Of a stretch of DNA of 64,000 nucleotides, positions 12,839-25,622 are shown one piece after another. The stretch is from Pisolithus tinctorius. Lineage: Eukaryota > Basidiomycota > Agaricomycetes > Boletales > Pisolithaceae. Below the pieces are notes generated by a model that was not told the origin of the DNA, searched no databases, and saw only the letters and a list, made by a program, of their open reading frames with translations. Location: NCBI GenBank assembly GCA_024663395.1, contig JANFAH010000006.1, positions 1,426,001 through 1,490,000 on the forward strand. Reading direction: 5' to 3'. Position numbers and translations under genes: made by a program. The first letter of the stretch is position 1, and each line of letters opens with the position of its first letter.

Positions 12839-14834
12839 GCTGCTCTGGGTATGAGTATGAGAGTGGAAGGGACCGGATACGACGAGGTGGGGCGTCAAGC
12901 CCAGTGATACTTGAGTAGGTTGTAGCTTGAGGACGACCTACAATGCCGACTGGGAAGTTATGACACTGGTAGCTAACATTCAACGTTTGTGAAGACTTTG
13001 GACCCCCAGGCCAGGTCCTCAAGAGTTGCCACTGCCGACCCTTTCGCTTAGCGCTTTGCATTCATTGCCCCTCACATTAACCGTTCGCTTACCCACCCAA
13101 GCTTGCTGCCCGAGGGCTATTTCCCAGGAATGCATCAACCATGTCAAAGCTGCTCTCTCTTACAGAACATCAAAAGTCACTCCACCAAGCATAATAACGT
13201 GACCGCGTACGCGATGGATCCCTTTCAACTCCTCCATTTGACAGGCGGCGACCTCAGTCCCAAGCACGATGCCGAGAGGGAGGACTGGGCTTCAGGTTCG
13301 GCGATTATTTATTGGTGTGGTTGTGTAACGAGAACACAGCTATCTCGGACGTGTTGCTCAAAGCGACGCGGAAGGCACCGAGTAAGTATCACAGGAGAAG
13401 TTGCTTTGCTTCCCTGCAAGATGATGCGGTGATGATGTCCACGTAAGTATCGAACAGAGAAGGATCGTAAGTAGCAGTCAAACTTGCTCGCCAGTCGTGT
13501 AATCACCGCCCGATCGCCCTGGTATGCACTTTTTGGACCACGTTATTGTTCTGAGAGAGATACACACGATAAGATGATACGGTCGAGATCGCTTCCCAAA
13601 GCTCGAGCGCCCGATTCACATTTCACTGAGGACAAGACTAAATGGTTATGTTGTCTTCCGTCGCATTCAAGGCGTGGTGAGCCAGCTCACAATACATGAC
13701 ATAAACAATGGCGGATGTCCCGAATAGGCAAGTGTTGTAGTGGTTCCGCTTCGGATGCTTTTTGTCTCCCTCCGAGAACCCATCATTTGGATTTGGGGGA
13801 AGACAAATAATAAGCAATAGATGGTCACGACAATTATCCTCGGGGCCATTGTCGGACCCTCCATATAGCCCGGAGGTATAAGACTGACGCCTCACAGCGG
13901 ATCCCAGGGCTGCTCAGCACTCGTGCCATTCCCCCTGCGTACCTATTCTCTTGCCCTCACTACACCCTTGTGCTCTGGGAGCATTACAGGCTATTCGATC
14001 CTTTCATCGTCCGTGACATATTGGCAACATAAATTTCTCTGAATCCCTGTTTCATCCTTCTTGCAATGCACGCTGCCGCATCTCCTTGCAATGCTTTGTT
14101 TTACCCCACGGATCCGCTGTATGTGGAGGTCAGACCAACGTGAGTATCACCAAATTTAAGATAGAGTAACCTCGAATAAGTCCTGACAACTCTCATACCG
14201 ATAGACGAAAGACCCGTACCTCGTGTACCAAATACATCGAGCGCCAGGTGATCCGGGCATGGAAACGTATGACTGGTGTCACTCGCAGATCCCAACGCTC
14301 CTCCTTCCTCCCTAATGGCTTTATCCTCGTCACTTCCCGTCGCCGCAGCGTAATGTTTGCATAATCGTAAGAACATGGTCAATACATCAGGGATTTACTA
14401 TATCCCCCGGACGTACTAGCAACAAGCGCAGTGCGCTTACCAGGACACTTCCTTTCTTACGCTTTCATCTACCCCATAGACGATGTTTTTTCTTAATTGT
14501 CACAATTGTTTCCTTAGGACTCTCTAGACTCCCAGGCTCTCTTGTACTCTGTACCATGGACACCGCTTACTATAGCAATAATATAATAACGTGTATCCTC
14601 GTTCCAGTTTTCTAGAAAACGACGACTCACGAGCGGTGATCTCAGGAACTACAGAACCATACCTTCGACGTATTAGAAGGGTGAGATTCGGTGGAGCCCA
14701 TTCGGTCGACCAATCGTACCTCAGAACAGAGTCTCTTGGAAATCACTGAAATATATACAAGTACAATGGTATTACAAACGGTCAGCCGCGCACGAGTCCC
14801 TCAAACAAAGTCCCATAATCCCACTTAGTTGGAA
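12839..14834. other. Two-kilobase gene-poor stretch
   Basis: No gene supported. Short minus-strand frames at about 13640-13895 and 14100-14380 are open but match nothing recognised. No terminal repeats, RNA gene or transposase signature were seen. Confidence 0.5.
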
Positions 14835-15409
14835 CTACCCTAAGGCAGCCTGAGCCGTACCGATCAGCAACTGCAGAGTCGATTCAAGAGCACGGATGCG
14901 TTCGCCCATTCTTTCGATCTCCGCACGCAATCGTTCAATTTCACTGGCCTTATCGTCTCTCTGGCGGGTAAGTTCCATAGCACGCTCGTTGGAGTTGGTA
15001 AGGTCACGACGCAATGACTCTAGGTCACGCTCAGCCTCGGCCAACTTCCTCCCAAACCTGGTTTTGGCTTTGGCAAAGGCAGACTATGCCGTGTATGAAG
15101 GGACCTTTCAGAAATTTTCATACCCAAACTAAAAAACCAGTCACTTACCGCTTCGATAGCTGCCTTATAAAGGCCGTCCAATGCTGCCAAGCATCCTTCA
15201 AAGGCAGCAGTTTGTTGGAAGAGTGCACCAACCTCACTTGCTTCTTCATATTCTCCGGGTATGGGTATGTTTTCAGTATCGACCAAGCTCCCATTATCAA
15301 CGACATCCTCCACTCGCGAGACCGGAGATGGAGTAGAAGGTGTTTCGGGTACAATGCGGGCCGTTCTTCGAGGAAGAGATTCGGGCGTCGCGTACCATAA
15401 GTTCATCAT
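14835..15409 (-). CDS. Hypothetical coiled-coil protein
   Basis: Not recognised. Two exons on the minus strand, 15149..15409 and 14835..15083, join through a clean GTAAGT...TAG intron into 169 aa from ATG 15409. The first half is acidic and Pro/Ser-containing (RIVPETPSTPSPVSRV). The second half (from about residue 95) is a strong charged coiled coil: AEAERDLESLRRDLTN continues in heptads to ESTLQLLIG near the C-terminus. A longer N-terminus fed by exons further upstream is possible, because the frame stays open to about 15481. The next locus on the same strand ends only about 190 nt upstream and might be part of the same transcript. Confidence 0.55.
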
Positions 15410-15596
15410 CCCCGAGCAGATCCAGTTAATGGGCTGTAGGACTCGACTAGAATTACCGCTAAGGTAACCACATGACTTCAAATTTAAAACAGACCCACGG
15501 AGTCACAGGGGTTACATCGGACACGGACGCATGAACTCCCATATCGACCTCTCTTGTGTTCAGACTATCTGTCTCCAAGCTATGGGAAATAGTCAG

Positions 15597-16520
15597 TCAA
15601 GCAGTCATCGCGGAAAGGGACACCGACGCGAACATCTCCCTGGGTTCCACATCCATTGGTTGCTGAACACCACCGTCAAACAGAGGTTCAGGCCCTTGAG
15701 TACCCAGGACGTATTCACTCTCTGGCAAAGCCGTGAACGAGCTCACTTGGTTCGCATCTTGTGCACTCAGGGTCCTCGTCAGCGGCTTCCGCTTGTACGA
15801 TTGTAGCTTTATGTATTTCTCGATATTGCGCTCAGCGAACTTACAGGAAAAGTACTCAGCCATAAGTTACACATGCAAGTATTTGATGGTAATTGCCGTA
15901 CCTGTTCCTTCGTAGGTTGCCTGCAGCCATTGGGGAAAAAGTTGCGTTTCGCAAGTGCCAAAGCTCCTTGGTATACAACTCGCTCCGGCAAGTTATCAAA
16001 CCCCCGCATTCTCGGGAGGAATCCAGTAAGCCTGTGCATGATCAACGAGACATCACGTACTGCCCATGCAATTTGATCCCGCGCACTCACTTATCCCTCG
16101 CAGTCGGGAGGACGACGATAGTGTTGATCTGCCTAGGCGGGGGACCATCATGGTAGTGCAGTTCCACGTACCCATTGTCAGCCTGTAGCATCCATCTGTA
16201 CCGGTGCAGGCAGAAGAATTGAGCATAACTCACCGCATCCTGAAGGAGCTGACGAGCAGTTTTATGTTCCGTCGTTCTTTTACCTAGCCCGGTAGATACA
16301 CCACGCTCATTCACTGCAACGCAATAACACAAGATTATCGGCCACAGGGTATATTTCTATACGGAAGGGGGAGACGTACACCTGTCCATGAACTCTCTAA
16401 ATCCGATCACCACGAGCCGTTCGTCGAGGGTAGTAGTAGTTCCAACAGTGTTTCTCAATCTCTCATCAACTGTGTACGCCAATTCCGCCCAGATTCCTGT
16501 TTGCCGAAATACGATGATGT
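15597..16520 (-). CDS. Hypothetical multi-exon gene, 5' end unresolved
   Basis: Not recognised. A chain of minus-strand exons can be spliced in frame and ends at a TGA at 15597. It covers a segment with IWAELAYTVDERLRN, then NERGVSTGLGKRTTEHKTA, ADNGYVELHYHDGPPPRQ, LTGFLPRMRGFDNLPE and KFAERNIEKYIKLQSY. Donors of the form GTACGT, GTGAGT, GTGAGT and GTACGG and phase-compatible acceptors link these. No start codon could be tied to the first exon; a further open frame at 16466-16849 may contribute. Function unknown: no catalytic signature seen. Exon borders should be taken as approximate. Confidence 0.4.
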
Positions 16521-17180
16521 TGGATATGCGTTGCAAAGGTTAATCGGACTAGACTATCGGATGGCACGTACGGGCATGATGCGAAGCATATCGAGGGAGA
16601 ACTATACTCTCCAGTTTTGTCAAAGGCCTGGGCCTTTGTCTTTGAGTTCGATAAGGTGCCATGGTCGCTCAGCGACGGGATGAACGTGAACGTCTTTCGT
16701 GGGGCAGGGTCTTGAAGACATGTGGGATGCCATCGACCCCGTATATATGCCATGGTAACAAAGAAAGCTGCAACGGTCCTTTTGAAAGTGCTGTGCTGGA
16801 CAAAAGCATCCTCGTGGAGTTCACCGATCTTTGACAAAAAGAAATTCACTCAGGCTCGTCGAAGAGAATTAGCAAGGTCATTTCAGTTTGTAATCCTCGA
16901 CTACATGGCAACCGAGACAAAGGTAGTAACGACTCAGTACATAAGGCGGGAGAACTTGGCCGGAGATTCAGCACGGCTCGATAATTGTTCAACACATGTC
17001 CTATTTACAACAAGGGGTAATTGCTACATAATAACAGGGGCATTTGACCGGAGATCCTCTCCCTCACGACGATTCGAGGCAGGGTATAATTATATGGGCA
17101 CCGCTGATCCCCCTGAAAGAAAATTCCCAAGGAATAGGTATGGCCGTCTATACCATGACAGTGTAAGAGTCCGTTGAACA
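16521..17180. other. Region between the unresolved gene and the lipase
   Basis: May hold the 5' exon(s) of the preceding minus-strand gene (open frame to about 16849, with a segment MAYIRGRWHPTCLQD). The rest is the 3' flank of the lipase gene. No other signal seen. Confidence 0.35.
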
Positions 17181-18842
17181 CTACAGTTCAAAATGATCGG
17201 CCCAATGTCGCATAACACATTCTCCCTTCCAGTTATGCTGGTACTTCGGCATCCGACAGATAATAATGGCATGCGAATTGAAAACGTCTGCAAAAAATGC
17301 TAAGGTCTTCTTCAGCTGGGGTATCTTGTTGAGATTGTCGATGGATCGTAGTTGACCGGCAGTGAGCACTGGCCGTGAAAAAGATGAAGACCCCATCTTT
17401 GGTTTCACCTCCATACCGGAAGCGAGCTCTGCTGGCACCTCTGAGCCACCAAATGTGGGATTGGTGGATGCACTGGGCCCTCTGGGGTCTTCGCATATCT
17501 TCAATGCGGCAGCTTCGAGTTCTCTCTCGAGTTTGGCAACCACATGGATAAGCCTCTCTCGAGCCGACGCATCAGCCTCAAGTGTTTGCAATCGGGCTCT
17601 AGATTTCTTAGAGCAAATCGAAAATCGAACCAGTACAACCGTCGCGAAAGCAGGGAGTAGGATGGGAAGGAAGGGGACAGCCATCTATGTTCCAAAAGAG
17701 TTAACTGTTTCCCACCACTCGTGAGCACGCCAACAAACCCACTCACCACATTGAGAGGGAACGCAAACCGTAGCGGTGGAGGTACAGGTGGCAACGATTC
17801 CGAAATTCTATTGAGAAAAGGTCGTTGAGCTTCTAAGGTGGGTAGTGTGGTGGGATCCGGCGGGATATATGATTTAATAACGTATTTGTAGTTCTCCTCA
17901 AATTCTCTTGGAGGACGTGAGATGCACTGCATATCCAAAAGAAGGTGAATGGACAAACATCTTTATTCCATTTCTCTGATAACCATAGAAGGGGTCCGTG
18001 GATTCGATGGCACCTGTAACGTAGGGTACACTGAGGTCATTAATCCTGGGTGGAGTTAGAACAAGTATGGCACATCAAAATAGCCGCTACTCACGCATTC
18101 GCGTAAATTCCAATGTTGCGAAAGAGAACAAGCGCTTGGTAAAAGATATATTCTGTAAAAATGTCGCTAAGCAACGCCAATGCACGTAAAAAGATATAAA
18201 ATGACGGACCTGGGTCGCCAAGGACCTCAATTAAGGGCCTACCCTTCGGAGACCATTTATCAGCACAGTAGAATTGTTCCCCTGTTCGCGACAACAATTT
18301 CCGTCCCACATAAGAAGCCACAGCAGAGAGTGGAGTAGGAAGTGTGGGGATGCCAATGTGAGGCGTGGCGATGGTATTGAAGTTGACCGGTGTCACCTTC
18401 TCAAAGAACTTGTTCTGATGGAGGATGCTGTCGTCTGATTAGACCGCTGTTCCGTACGTCGAAGGACCACATACCCAATTACATATCGTCCAACGAGCCC
18501 ACCTAGACTATATCCCATTAGTGAGAAACGTGTGACCCTCCTCCCTTGACTTTCGTGCTTGGTAACTTCGTCAATAATCTAGGGGAACCACCAAGGAAGG
18601 ATGAACGACCATTTCAGAGGTATGTGCTGAGGTAATCTCACCTCGTCAGCAACCCTTTCGCCGCCCCAGTCGATACCGTCATAGGTTGCCTCGTCACGGT
18701 TGGTCTGAGCGATGAGAACAGCGAGCTCGGTCTCTTCTGAGCTATGTCCCTTGACTTCTTGGATTATTTCATGCATCCGAGCAAGGTGGTCAGGGTTGCC
18801 CCACATGCCGTGAATGAGAACGAGGAGATGTATGCTTCTCAT
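17181..18842 (-). CDS. lpl1: DUF676 serine lipase, Lpl1/ROG1 type
   Basis: An alpha/beta-hydrolase related to yeast lipid-droplet phospholipase Lpl1 and Rog1. Seven exons from ATG 18842: 18642..18842, 18475..18578, 18210..18427, 18095..18152, 17959..18045, 17747..17906 and 17181..17684; 443 aa. The oxyanion region LIHGMWGNPDHL lies at the very N-terminus. The nucleophile elbow GYSLGG puts Ser at residue 91. IATPHIGIP and NDLSVPYVTGAI follow as in the family. Near residue 290 a hydrophobic segment (AVPFLPILLPAFATVVLV) may be a membrane hairpin for lipid-droplet or ER attachment. The C-terminus has a coiled coil and the conserved VMRHWADHF. The intron at 17907-17958 needs the distal acceptor to restore IEFEENYKYVIKSY. 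Intact. Confidence 0.92.
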
Positions 18843-19555
18843 AGCTGATGAGTTCGTCTCGAATTAAGGGAATTAACGGCCAACACCATAGACGCGCGGT
18901 CAAATGACTTACTTGGATTGTGCTGTGAAGAAGTTGGACTACTAGGTGGCCCTTATATGTGACGGACAAGGGAGGTGTGGCTCTGCGTGTCTGTCAGCCG
19001 GAGTACTTCCTGTAGCCTGAGTCTAAGCGTAATTGGTTACAGTATTGTTCCAAGCGTGTAGGCGTGCCGGCCGCATTAGGATTGCGCAAGCAGGTCAGTT
19101 CACGGCACACCAGCGCTCGGGCCACACAGGTCCCCTACACAATAGAAAGCCCATCGGTGGTGGGCCCCGACAAAGTGTTGTTATGGTTGCATTGTCGTAT
19201 TGTATTATGGTGGCTCAAAGTTGGTGGCCATGCCGGTGCCGCCGCCTACTAGCCTACAGCAAGACTATGTACTCACAATTAGCTGTAGGCCTAGGCGCCA
19301 ACTCTAAGCGACCTTATTATCACAGAACTCGAGTGAAATGGATTTTTCAAGACCCACACAACAGCGGCCTGATCACCCCATCCAATCACATCCTAGCAGG
19401 TCCTCACACAATACGATAGTGTGGACGTCAAGAATGTATGTCATAGCAACACAACTACGGATGAAACATACATTTTCCAAACAGCATTGTCATAAATCGT
19501 TCATGAATCAAGCTCTCCAATCCTCGCTAACTCCGCTCACAGCCATTCACTCAAC
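18843..19555. other. Intergenic region between lipase and ppo
   Basis: It holds the lipase promoter and the ppo 3' flank. No supported exon, RNA gene or repeat was seen. Confidence 0.55.
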
Positions 19556-22500
19556 TTACGCAGGAACATCGTACAAAATCACCAACGAGGTCGGCCACGG
19601 GCTGCAGAGCTGCTTCTCGTTCAAATACACGTAACGGTATTGGGGAAGGGAGGCATTCTGGAAGCGGACAAGGTCTCCAGATTGACCCGGTCCACGGCGC
19701 ACGTTATCGAATGAAAGGATGGCACGCAGAACCTGGACGATTAGTTTCGGCGCAGTTTCGGCACCAATGACCCGGAAGGCAATGTCACCAAGCAGGTAGC
19801 GCTCGCGAGGAGCTCGGGTTGCGTCAAACGTCGTGGGATTAGGGAATGCTTCCTCCTTCAAACAGATGAGCGTCCGCACTGTACAAGGAATGATAGCATC
19901 ACTTACATTCATATTTGCTCCTGCGATGTCCAAGAACAGGCGCTCGCCTTCCTTCACATTAAGCGAGCCCACGGTTTGATCTTTCTTCGCAGTTCCTGTG
20001 TCATACATAGCATTATCAACGAATCTGCCTTTCCACAAGAAAACACTGCTTACGGTAAACGCCAGCAAAGGGAGGATCGATTCCTGTAGACAATTCAGCA
20101 AGTAGTCGCCATATTCTGGCCACACTTACTGAGCGCTTCAATGACGTATGCTTCCAGGGCACCGACATCCTTGGTATCGACGCTTCTGGCTTGAGTGCGG
20201 AACGTTGCGTTTTCCTCAGACACGAGGAGCAGATTGACAACGTTGGTTAAAGCTAGAGTGCCCTGATCAGCGCTACCCTCAACCCAGCGAAGTACGGCTA
20301 CCAACCAAGCGACAACTCCACCGTCGTACCGACCATCAGCGCGAGGATTTCATTGACCACTTCATCAGTCGAATGGCCAAGCTCGAACAGGCTCTTTAAC
20401 AGTTGCGAATGGCTGTTCTTCTTCTTGGTGCCGAATAAGGTGCCGAAGATACCGGCAATGGACAACTAGACGATTCAAAGTCATGACCAGACCATGCGTA
20501 GGAGTCGAGGAGAGGCCTACCCTGCTGCCTGCGCCACCAAAGGAGGACTTGATGCAGTGGCTCAATTGTTCAACATGTTCCTTGACCCTCTCTCTCGTAA
20601 CCATGTATTTAGCTGGTTCGAGTTCCAGGAAGACAAATCTGGTCGGAGTTTCAGTGACTGTGGAAGGGATACCACACTCAACACCTACTGGTAGATCTCG
20701 CCAAGGATGTCATACAACTCCTTAGGTGTGTAAACACCGTGTGGCTGTTGCCTTGTCTTGAGAGGAATTCCGCCCTAGACAAAGGTGTTCACCATCCGCT
20801 CTCTGCCCACGTCGTCTTGGCGACTTACGATCTCGACAGCAGTCCAGTGTACAGAGACATACTTCAACACTTCGCTGACGATATTGACCGAGCGTGTGTT
20901 GGTACCGATTAACGGAACTGAGTTCTGCTCGATGAGCTCCCTCGTCTTCTTGTAGAAGTAATCGCCAATCTTTTGGACCGCCTCAGCCGAAGGTGTGAGT
21001 GCACCCAAGAATTGTGTTCGGATCTCGCCCTCTCCAATCGCAGCGAAGAAGCTAGATCATAATACTATATCATCACCCGAAAGAAAGGAATAAACTGTCT
21101 TACCCCTTGCCCTTAATGACTTCCTTAACACGGCTTGCATAGTCAGGAGCGAAAGTCGATTCGTCCCGGAGGATCTCTCCAACCTCAACGTAATTGGTGA
21201 CGGTCGTTGAGTCACTGGTTGGTTTAGGTCTTTCAGTAGTGTATTGGTCGAGTTTGCCGAGATCTTTCAAGAATTTCTCCATCTCTTCGGGATGTATGAG
21301 AGGGAACCATGTGTAAATACTCGTTTCATTGTACTGGCCAGGCAACGTGCGCAGGAAGAGGCGGCCTAGGGTCGAACCAAAGCCCGACCCGTTGGCATCA
21401 CGTTGACAGTCAGCGAATCCCCATGCAGTAAGGTTATAAGGCGTGAAGTCCTGATTGAAGAATCGGTCACCACGGGTGAGAGCAATAGCATCCGACAAAA
21501 TGGCACGGGCGATCGTGTAGCCTGTAAACACGGTGAGCCAATCGTTCATCGCACAGTGGTAGGTGTGTGATACCAGGGCAAAGACCTGCACCGGGAGCGA
21601 CGGGCTTGATTTCCTCAGCCTGGAGACCAACGTACAGCTCCAAATTGTCAATATGGCCATAGAGCTTCTCGGCAGCGTCAGCAACTTTGGGATCGGGGTT
21701 CCACTCCCGGAAGCTAGAGTATGCTGTTCACCCCAAACTGTCAAGTCAAGTTGCGTAATGCCATACATGTGAAACTCACTCTTCAAACCAAGGAACTGTA
21801 AACGCAAGTGGTAAGAGACACGTAAAAGGAGAAACACTAATAGTCCATACCTTGCGGAAGTCATTCAGAGAACATGTACCCCAAAGACGGTTGGACTCGA
21901 TACCCATAATTTCGTTGACACGCATACAAGGAGGCGTTCCACGAGCACCGAATGAGGCCGCGTGATGGGACGTACTGGAAAAATAGTAGTCAGCCTTACC
22001 ATTTCCAGAAGGACATGTCAGGTTATAACGTACGCATTCATGAGAATGTTGGCAAGCTCGGAGTCTTTGAATGAACCGTCTTCTTGACGCGAAAGGCTAA
22101 TACGCAATCACATCAGCCCTGTCTATACCCTATTCGATTATGTTGAGGAATAACGCACTTGCCGAATGTCCATTGTTCAACGGTGGGTTCGGACGCCTCC
22201 ACTCTAGCTGCCGTCCTGTAGAAGTCGGCCAAGGTGATCTGCCGATGCCTGTGAGCAACACATTGTAGATCGGAGTTAATACTAACCTGTTCAGGATTCA
22301 TGCCTGGGAAGAGATTCTCAAACTGAAGCTTGATCCACTCCTCATCCTCCAGAGAAGTTGTTGCATGCCACCTGTACAAGCAATTGAACTGTGGGAGTAT
22401 AAATATTGGCTAGCACCGAGATAGGCACTACGAACCTCTACACTGCACGCGTTGCCACGACCGCGCTCGAATAGTTGATGGTCTTCCTCCCGGAACTCGC

Positions 22501-24043
22501 CAAATGGTTCCAAACTCCAGCTAGACCCTTGGCGGTTTAGGCCGAGAATAGCAGAAAAGTAGTCGGAGAACACCACTGCTGCAAACCATGCACAGTTGCA
22601 GAGGCGTGCGATTTGGAAGATCTCTAGTGGCACACTTTCAGTTGGAGTGAACTTTAGAATGATAGACGTTGCACAGACCCTCGTCTTGCTTAAGCATTTT
22701 GTGCGAGTGAGGCGATTCCTTTGATGGATCACTCCATGTACCGCGCTCATTGATTTCCAACAGACGCCGAGCGATGTACTATGCAGTACCATGTTGATTA
22801 AAACATACTTCTCCAGGTAAAGAATACTTACGTTGTGATTCCTGTTGAACAACACAAGCAACACACACACGGCAGGAGGAAGGAGCAGGAGCCGGTCTTC
22901 GGCGAAGGCGTCAGGGTGAAGCAGCCCACGTCCTTTTTTATCCCGGACCTAGAACAGGCCGTCAGAATCAGTCCCTTAATTTCCCCTGGGAAGAAGCTAC
23001 CTTATCTTGTGTGGCCTGGTCGTTCCCATAAAGTGGAGCGAGATCAACATAGCCAGAGGTCAAGTTAATCTCGGGCCTCTTGTGGTCTGTACGGAACACA
23101 CTGTGGATGACAAGGGCAGCGAAAGCGAACATGAGCGAAGACAATCCCGCCGGGTGCTTCCTAAACTATTATCCGAATAAGGTTAGCTCAAGAAGTGTGG
23201 AGTTCACTGCGCAGAAGACCCACTTCGTCTCTCCGAAGAAGGGTATCGAAGACTAGTCCGGCATCCGGCATTTGGTTACGAGGAAGAGGGTTGGCCTGCT
23301 GCACAGAGCGTGCGTAAGGTGTGCCAGCTTTACCCATGTCAGGCTGGTCAGGATTGTTGTTTGAACCGTCCGCAGTACGGAATGCATATTCCCCAATGAA
23401 CGTAGACGGAGGATGTGCAAGGTCATAGTACACTATTCACAATTATGTCAGTCGAGTGAGTGGGCGAGCGACAACCGCATGAGACATACGCGTTTTGATA
23501 ACGAATGTCTGAAGCATGTCCTGAATCTTGCCGGAAGGATGGCTAGCCATAAAGGTTAAGATGTGCTCCAACTAGTGCACGTAAAATCAGCAAGATGACG
23601 GGAAAACGCTGTGTGGAGGGATCGTACCAGCTGTTTGCGGTCATCGATAGCGCCGGAATGGTTGACTGCATCGAGCACCGCGGACTAGAGATAAAAAAAA
23701 TGACCTCAGGTCGAGAGGATGCTCAATAGGCAGTCCACTTACGAGGGTGGATTCATTGATATCCTCCGCTGCACGTTTCATCTACAGAAGCGCTGAGGTA
23801 GGCCCTAATGCAGAACTACGTCTGAAGAAGTGACTCACGAGGTCCTTGACGGCAGCAAGAGCCTTGTTTGCCGCCGAGTCGACGGACGGATGATAAGCAG
23901 CCTCAGCAGTGGGCGAGGCTGCAGAACCATTCTGTTGGAGGCAAAAGTATTGAACACCAGCCGTATGATCCTAAAGAAAGACGACGTACCGCTTGACTCT
24001 TTACGGAGAAGCGGGACGAAAAGGTTCGACTGAGACCAGACAT
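19556..24043 (-). CDS. ppo: Linoleate dioxygenase (psi factor-producing oxygenase, Ppo) with altered P450 half
   Basis: A cyclooxygenase-like haem dioxygenase that makes oxylipins from C18 fatty acids. Twenty-five exons from ATG 24043 down to 19556 splice in frame to 1,061 aa, the usual Ppo length. Peroxidase half: distal His199 in LVIHSVFRTDH, LTSGYVDLAPLYG, catalytic Tyr373 and proximal His376 in LYRWHATTS, positions nearly equal to Aspergillus PpoA. Then FNQDFTPYNLTAWGF. C-terminal P450-like half: K-helix EALR and PGQSGDLVRF are kept, but the haem-thiolate loop reads LLGDIAFRVIG with Val991 where Cys is expected. So the dioxygenase should act while hydroperoxide isomerase (diol synthase) activity is probably lost, as reported for 10R-dioxygenases of the PpoC type. 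One exon (21780..21795) is only 16 nt. Coordinates of exons 1-6: 23990..24043, 23839..23931, 23743..23781, 23628..23684, 23490..23571, 23224..23432. Confidence 0.95.
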
Positions 24044-24519
24044 GGTGTGAACAAGTTGAGGATATGAACCACGGGGGAAGGGACGGGGTGCCTCTTATAA
24101 TAGGCGCGTAATTGCCTTCTTAGAAAGGCATGACAGCACTCACACAGGGACCCAGACCGAACCGAACAAGGTTGCGTTCTCCAGTTTTGATGCATCATCC
24201 ACCCATTCGGATACATTGAAGCAGCCTCGTGACGGTTGCTATTAATATGGACAGCTTCTCTGCGCCGACGTTCGCAGGGCCTGGCCTCCGTCGTCGTGTC
24301 GCAAGGTGAAAGCCATGCCGCGATCTTCGACCTCCAACTCGTTCTGTAATTCGGAATCAGTGATTGACGATGTCATGGCACTGACAGCGGAACCAAACTT
24401 AGGCAGCGACGGTCCCAAGTCGGGCCGGTCGTGGTTTACATAAGCTGCGATGCGCCCCACTAGTCACGTGCTTTTGAATTTGCGGGAGAGCCATTCGATC
24501 GCACCGCAGGACAACCGAC
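24044..24519. promoter_or_regulatory. Divergent promoter region between ppo and coatomer epsilon
   Basis: The two start codons face away from each other across about 475 nt. CACGTG occurs at 24465-24470, 50 nt before the coatomer epsilon ATG. A minus-strand open frame at 24242-24460 has no family match and is probably chance. Confidence 0.45.
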
Positions 24520-25622
24520 ATGGATTCATCTGAGCTGTACTATATCAAGCAGCAATTCGTGCTCGGTGCTTACCCTGCACTCACACAGGTCTCTGTTCCA
24601 GATGCATCTTCCGCAGACTACATACCAACACTGGTCTACAAAGCTCGCGCATTCCTTGCGCTCAACAACCCCAACTCGGCTCTGGAATTGATCCCAGAGG
24701 ACTCTGACAATGTTGCACTTCGCGCAGTCTCTGCTCTGACAAAGGGCGAGGAAGGTTTGGAGGTTCTCCGTGATCTCTGTGTTGAGATCGAAGGAGAGGA
24801 ATTTAGTCAGTGGGAAATAGAGATGGTTCGGGTGCTCGCAGCTACTGCCTTTATGCGCGCCGGTGAGGTCGAGGAGGCGCTTGAGACTTTGAATGGGGCA
24901 GAGGATGCTGGTGACGAGAGGTGAACCTACATTCTTTCAGCTTGCGATCGACGCGTCCTCATGCTCTCACAGTTCTGCAATACTAAGCCAGATCTACATT
25001 TCACTTTCCAGACCGAGTGTCGCCCAAAAGATCTTGACATCCGCCCTGAAAGTCAATCCAGACTCTCTGGTGCTCCAGCAAGCAGAAGCAGTGCTTGCTC
25101 TGGTGACAGCAGCTCAAGGTTTAGGTGGTAAGCGAGTGATCCTACTCCACATGTTACACATCCATTTTACTCGTCTAGGCGAACCATACTCCACGGCGAT
25201 ATCATTTTATACCGAACAGCTAGCCAACCCTTCTGTTTCCTCGGCTGCACTTCTCGTCGGACGTGGTGTTGCCCGTATTATGCGTGGTGATTTATCAGCT
25301 GCCCGCAGTGACCTCGAAGAAGCAGAGAGCATCCTGACACGTGCACAAAGCAAACCGGGAATGGGTGAAGTACTCGCCGCAATGACCGTCACCGCAGGAC
25401 TCGGCTCCGGCAAGCGTGGCGAGGCAGACGAATTATGGAGGTAAGGGAATTCGATTATTATGCGTAATCCAAAAGAAGTCACCTGGTCGTTGCTGTCACA
25501 GTCGGCTTTGCAGTGAACACCCGTCGCACCCGATGGTAGTCGATCTATCTGCAAAAGCTGAGTTGTTTGACTCATGCGCAGCCAAATTCCAATTGCCCCC
25601 ACGAGCCGTGACCTCTGCATAG
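24520..25622 (+). CDS. sec28: Coatomer subunit epsilon
   Basis: The epsilon-COP subunit of the COPI coat, which works in Golgi-to-ER retrograde transport and stabilises alpha-COP. Four exons, 24520..24920, 24973..25127, 25179..25440 and 25502..25622, give 312 aa, the usual size. The N-terminus SSELYYIKQQFVLGAYPAL is diagnostic for epsilon-COP. The rest is TPR-like helical repeat, with conserved SFYTEQLANP, RGVARIMRGDLSAA, GKRGEADELW and HPSHPMVVDLSAKAELFD near the end. All introns are canonical GT-AG with matching phase. It shares a divergent promoter with ppo, with no evident functional link. Intact. Confidence 0.94.
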
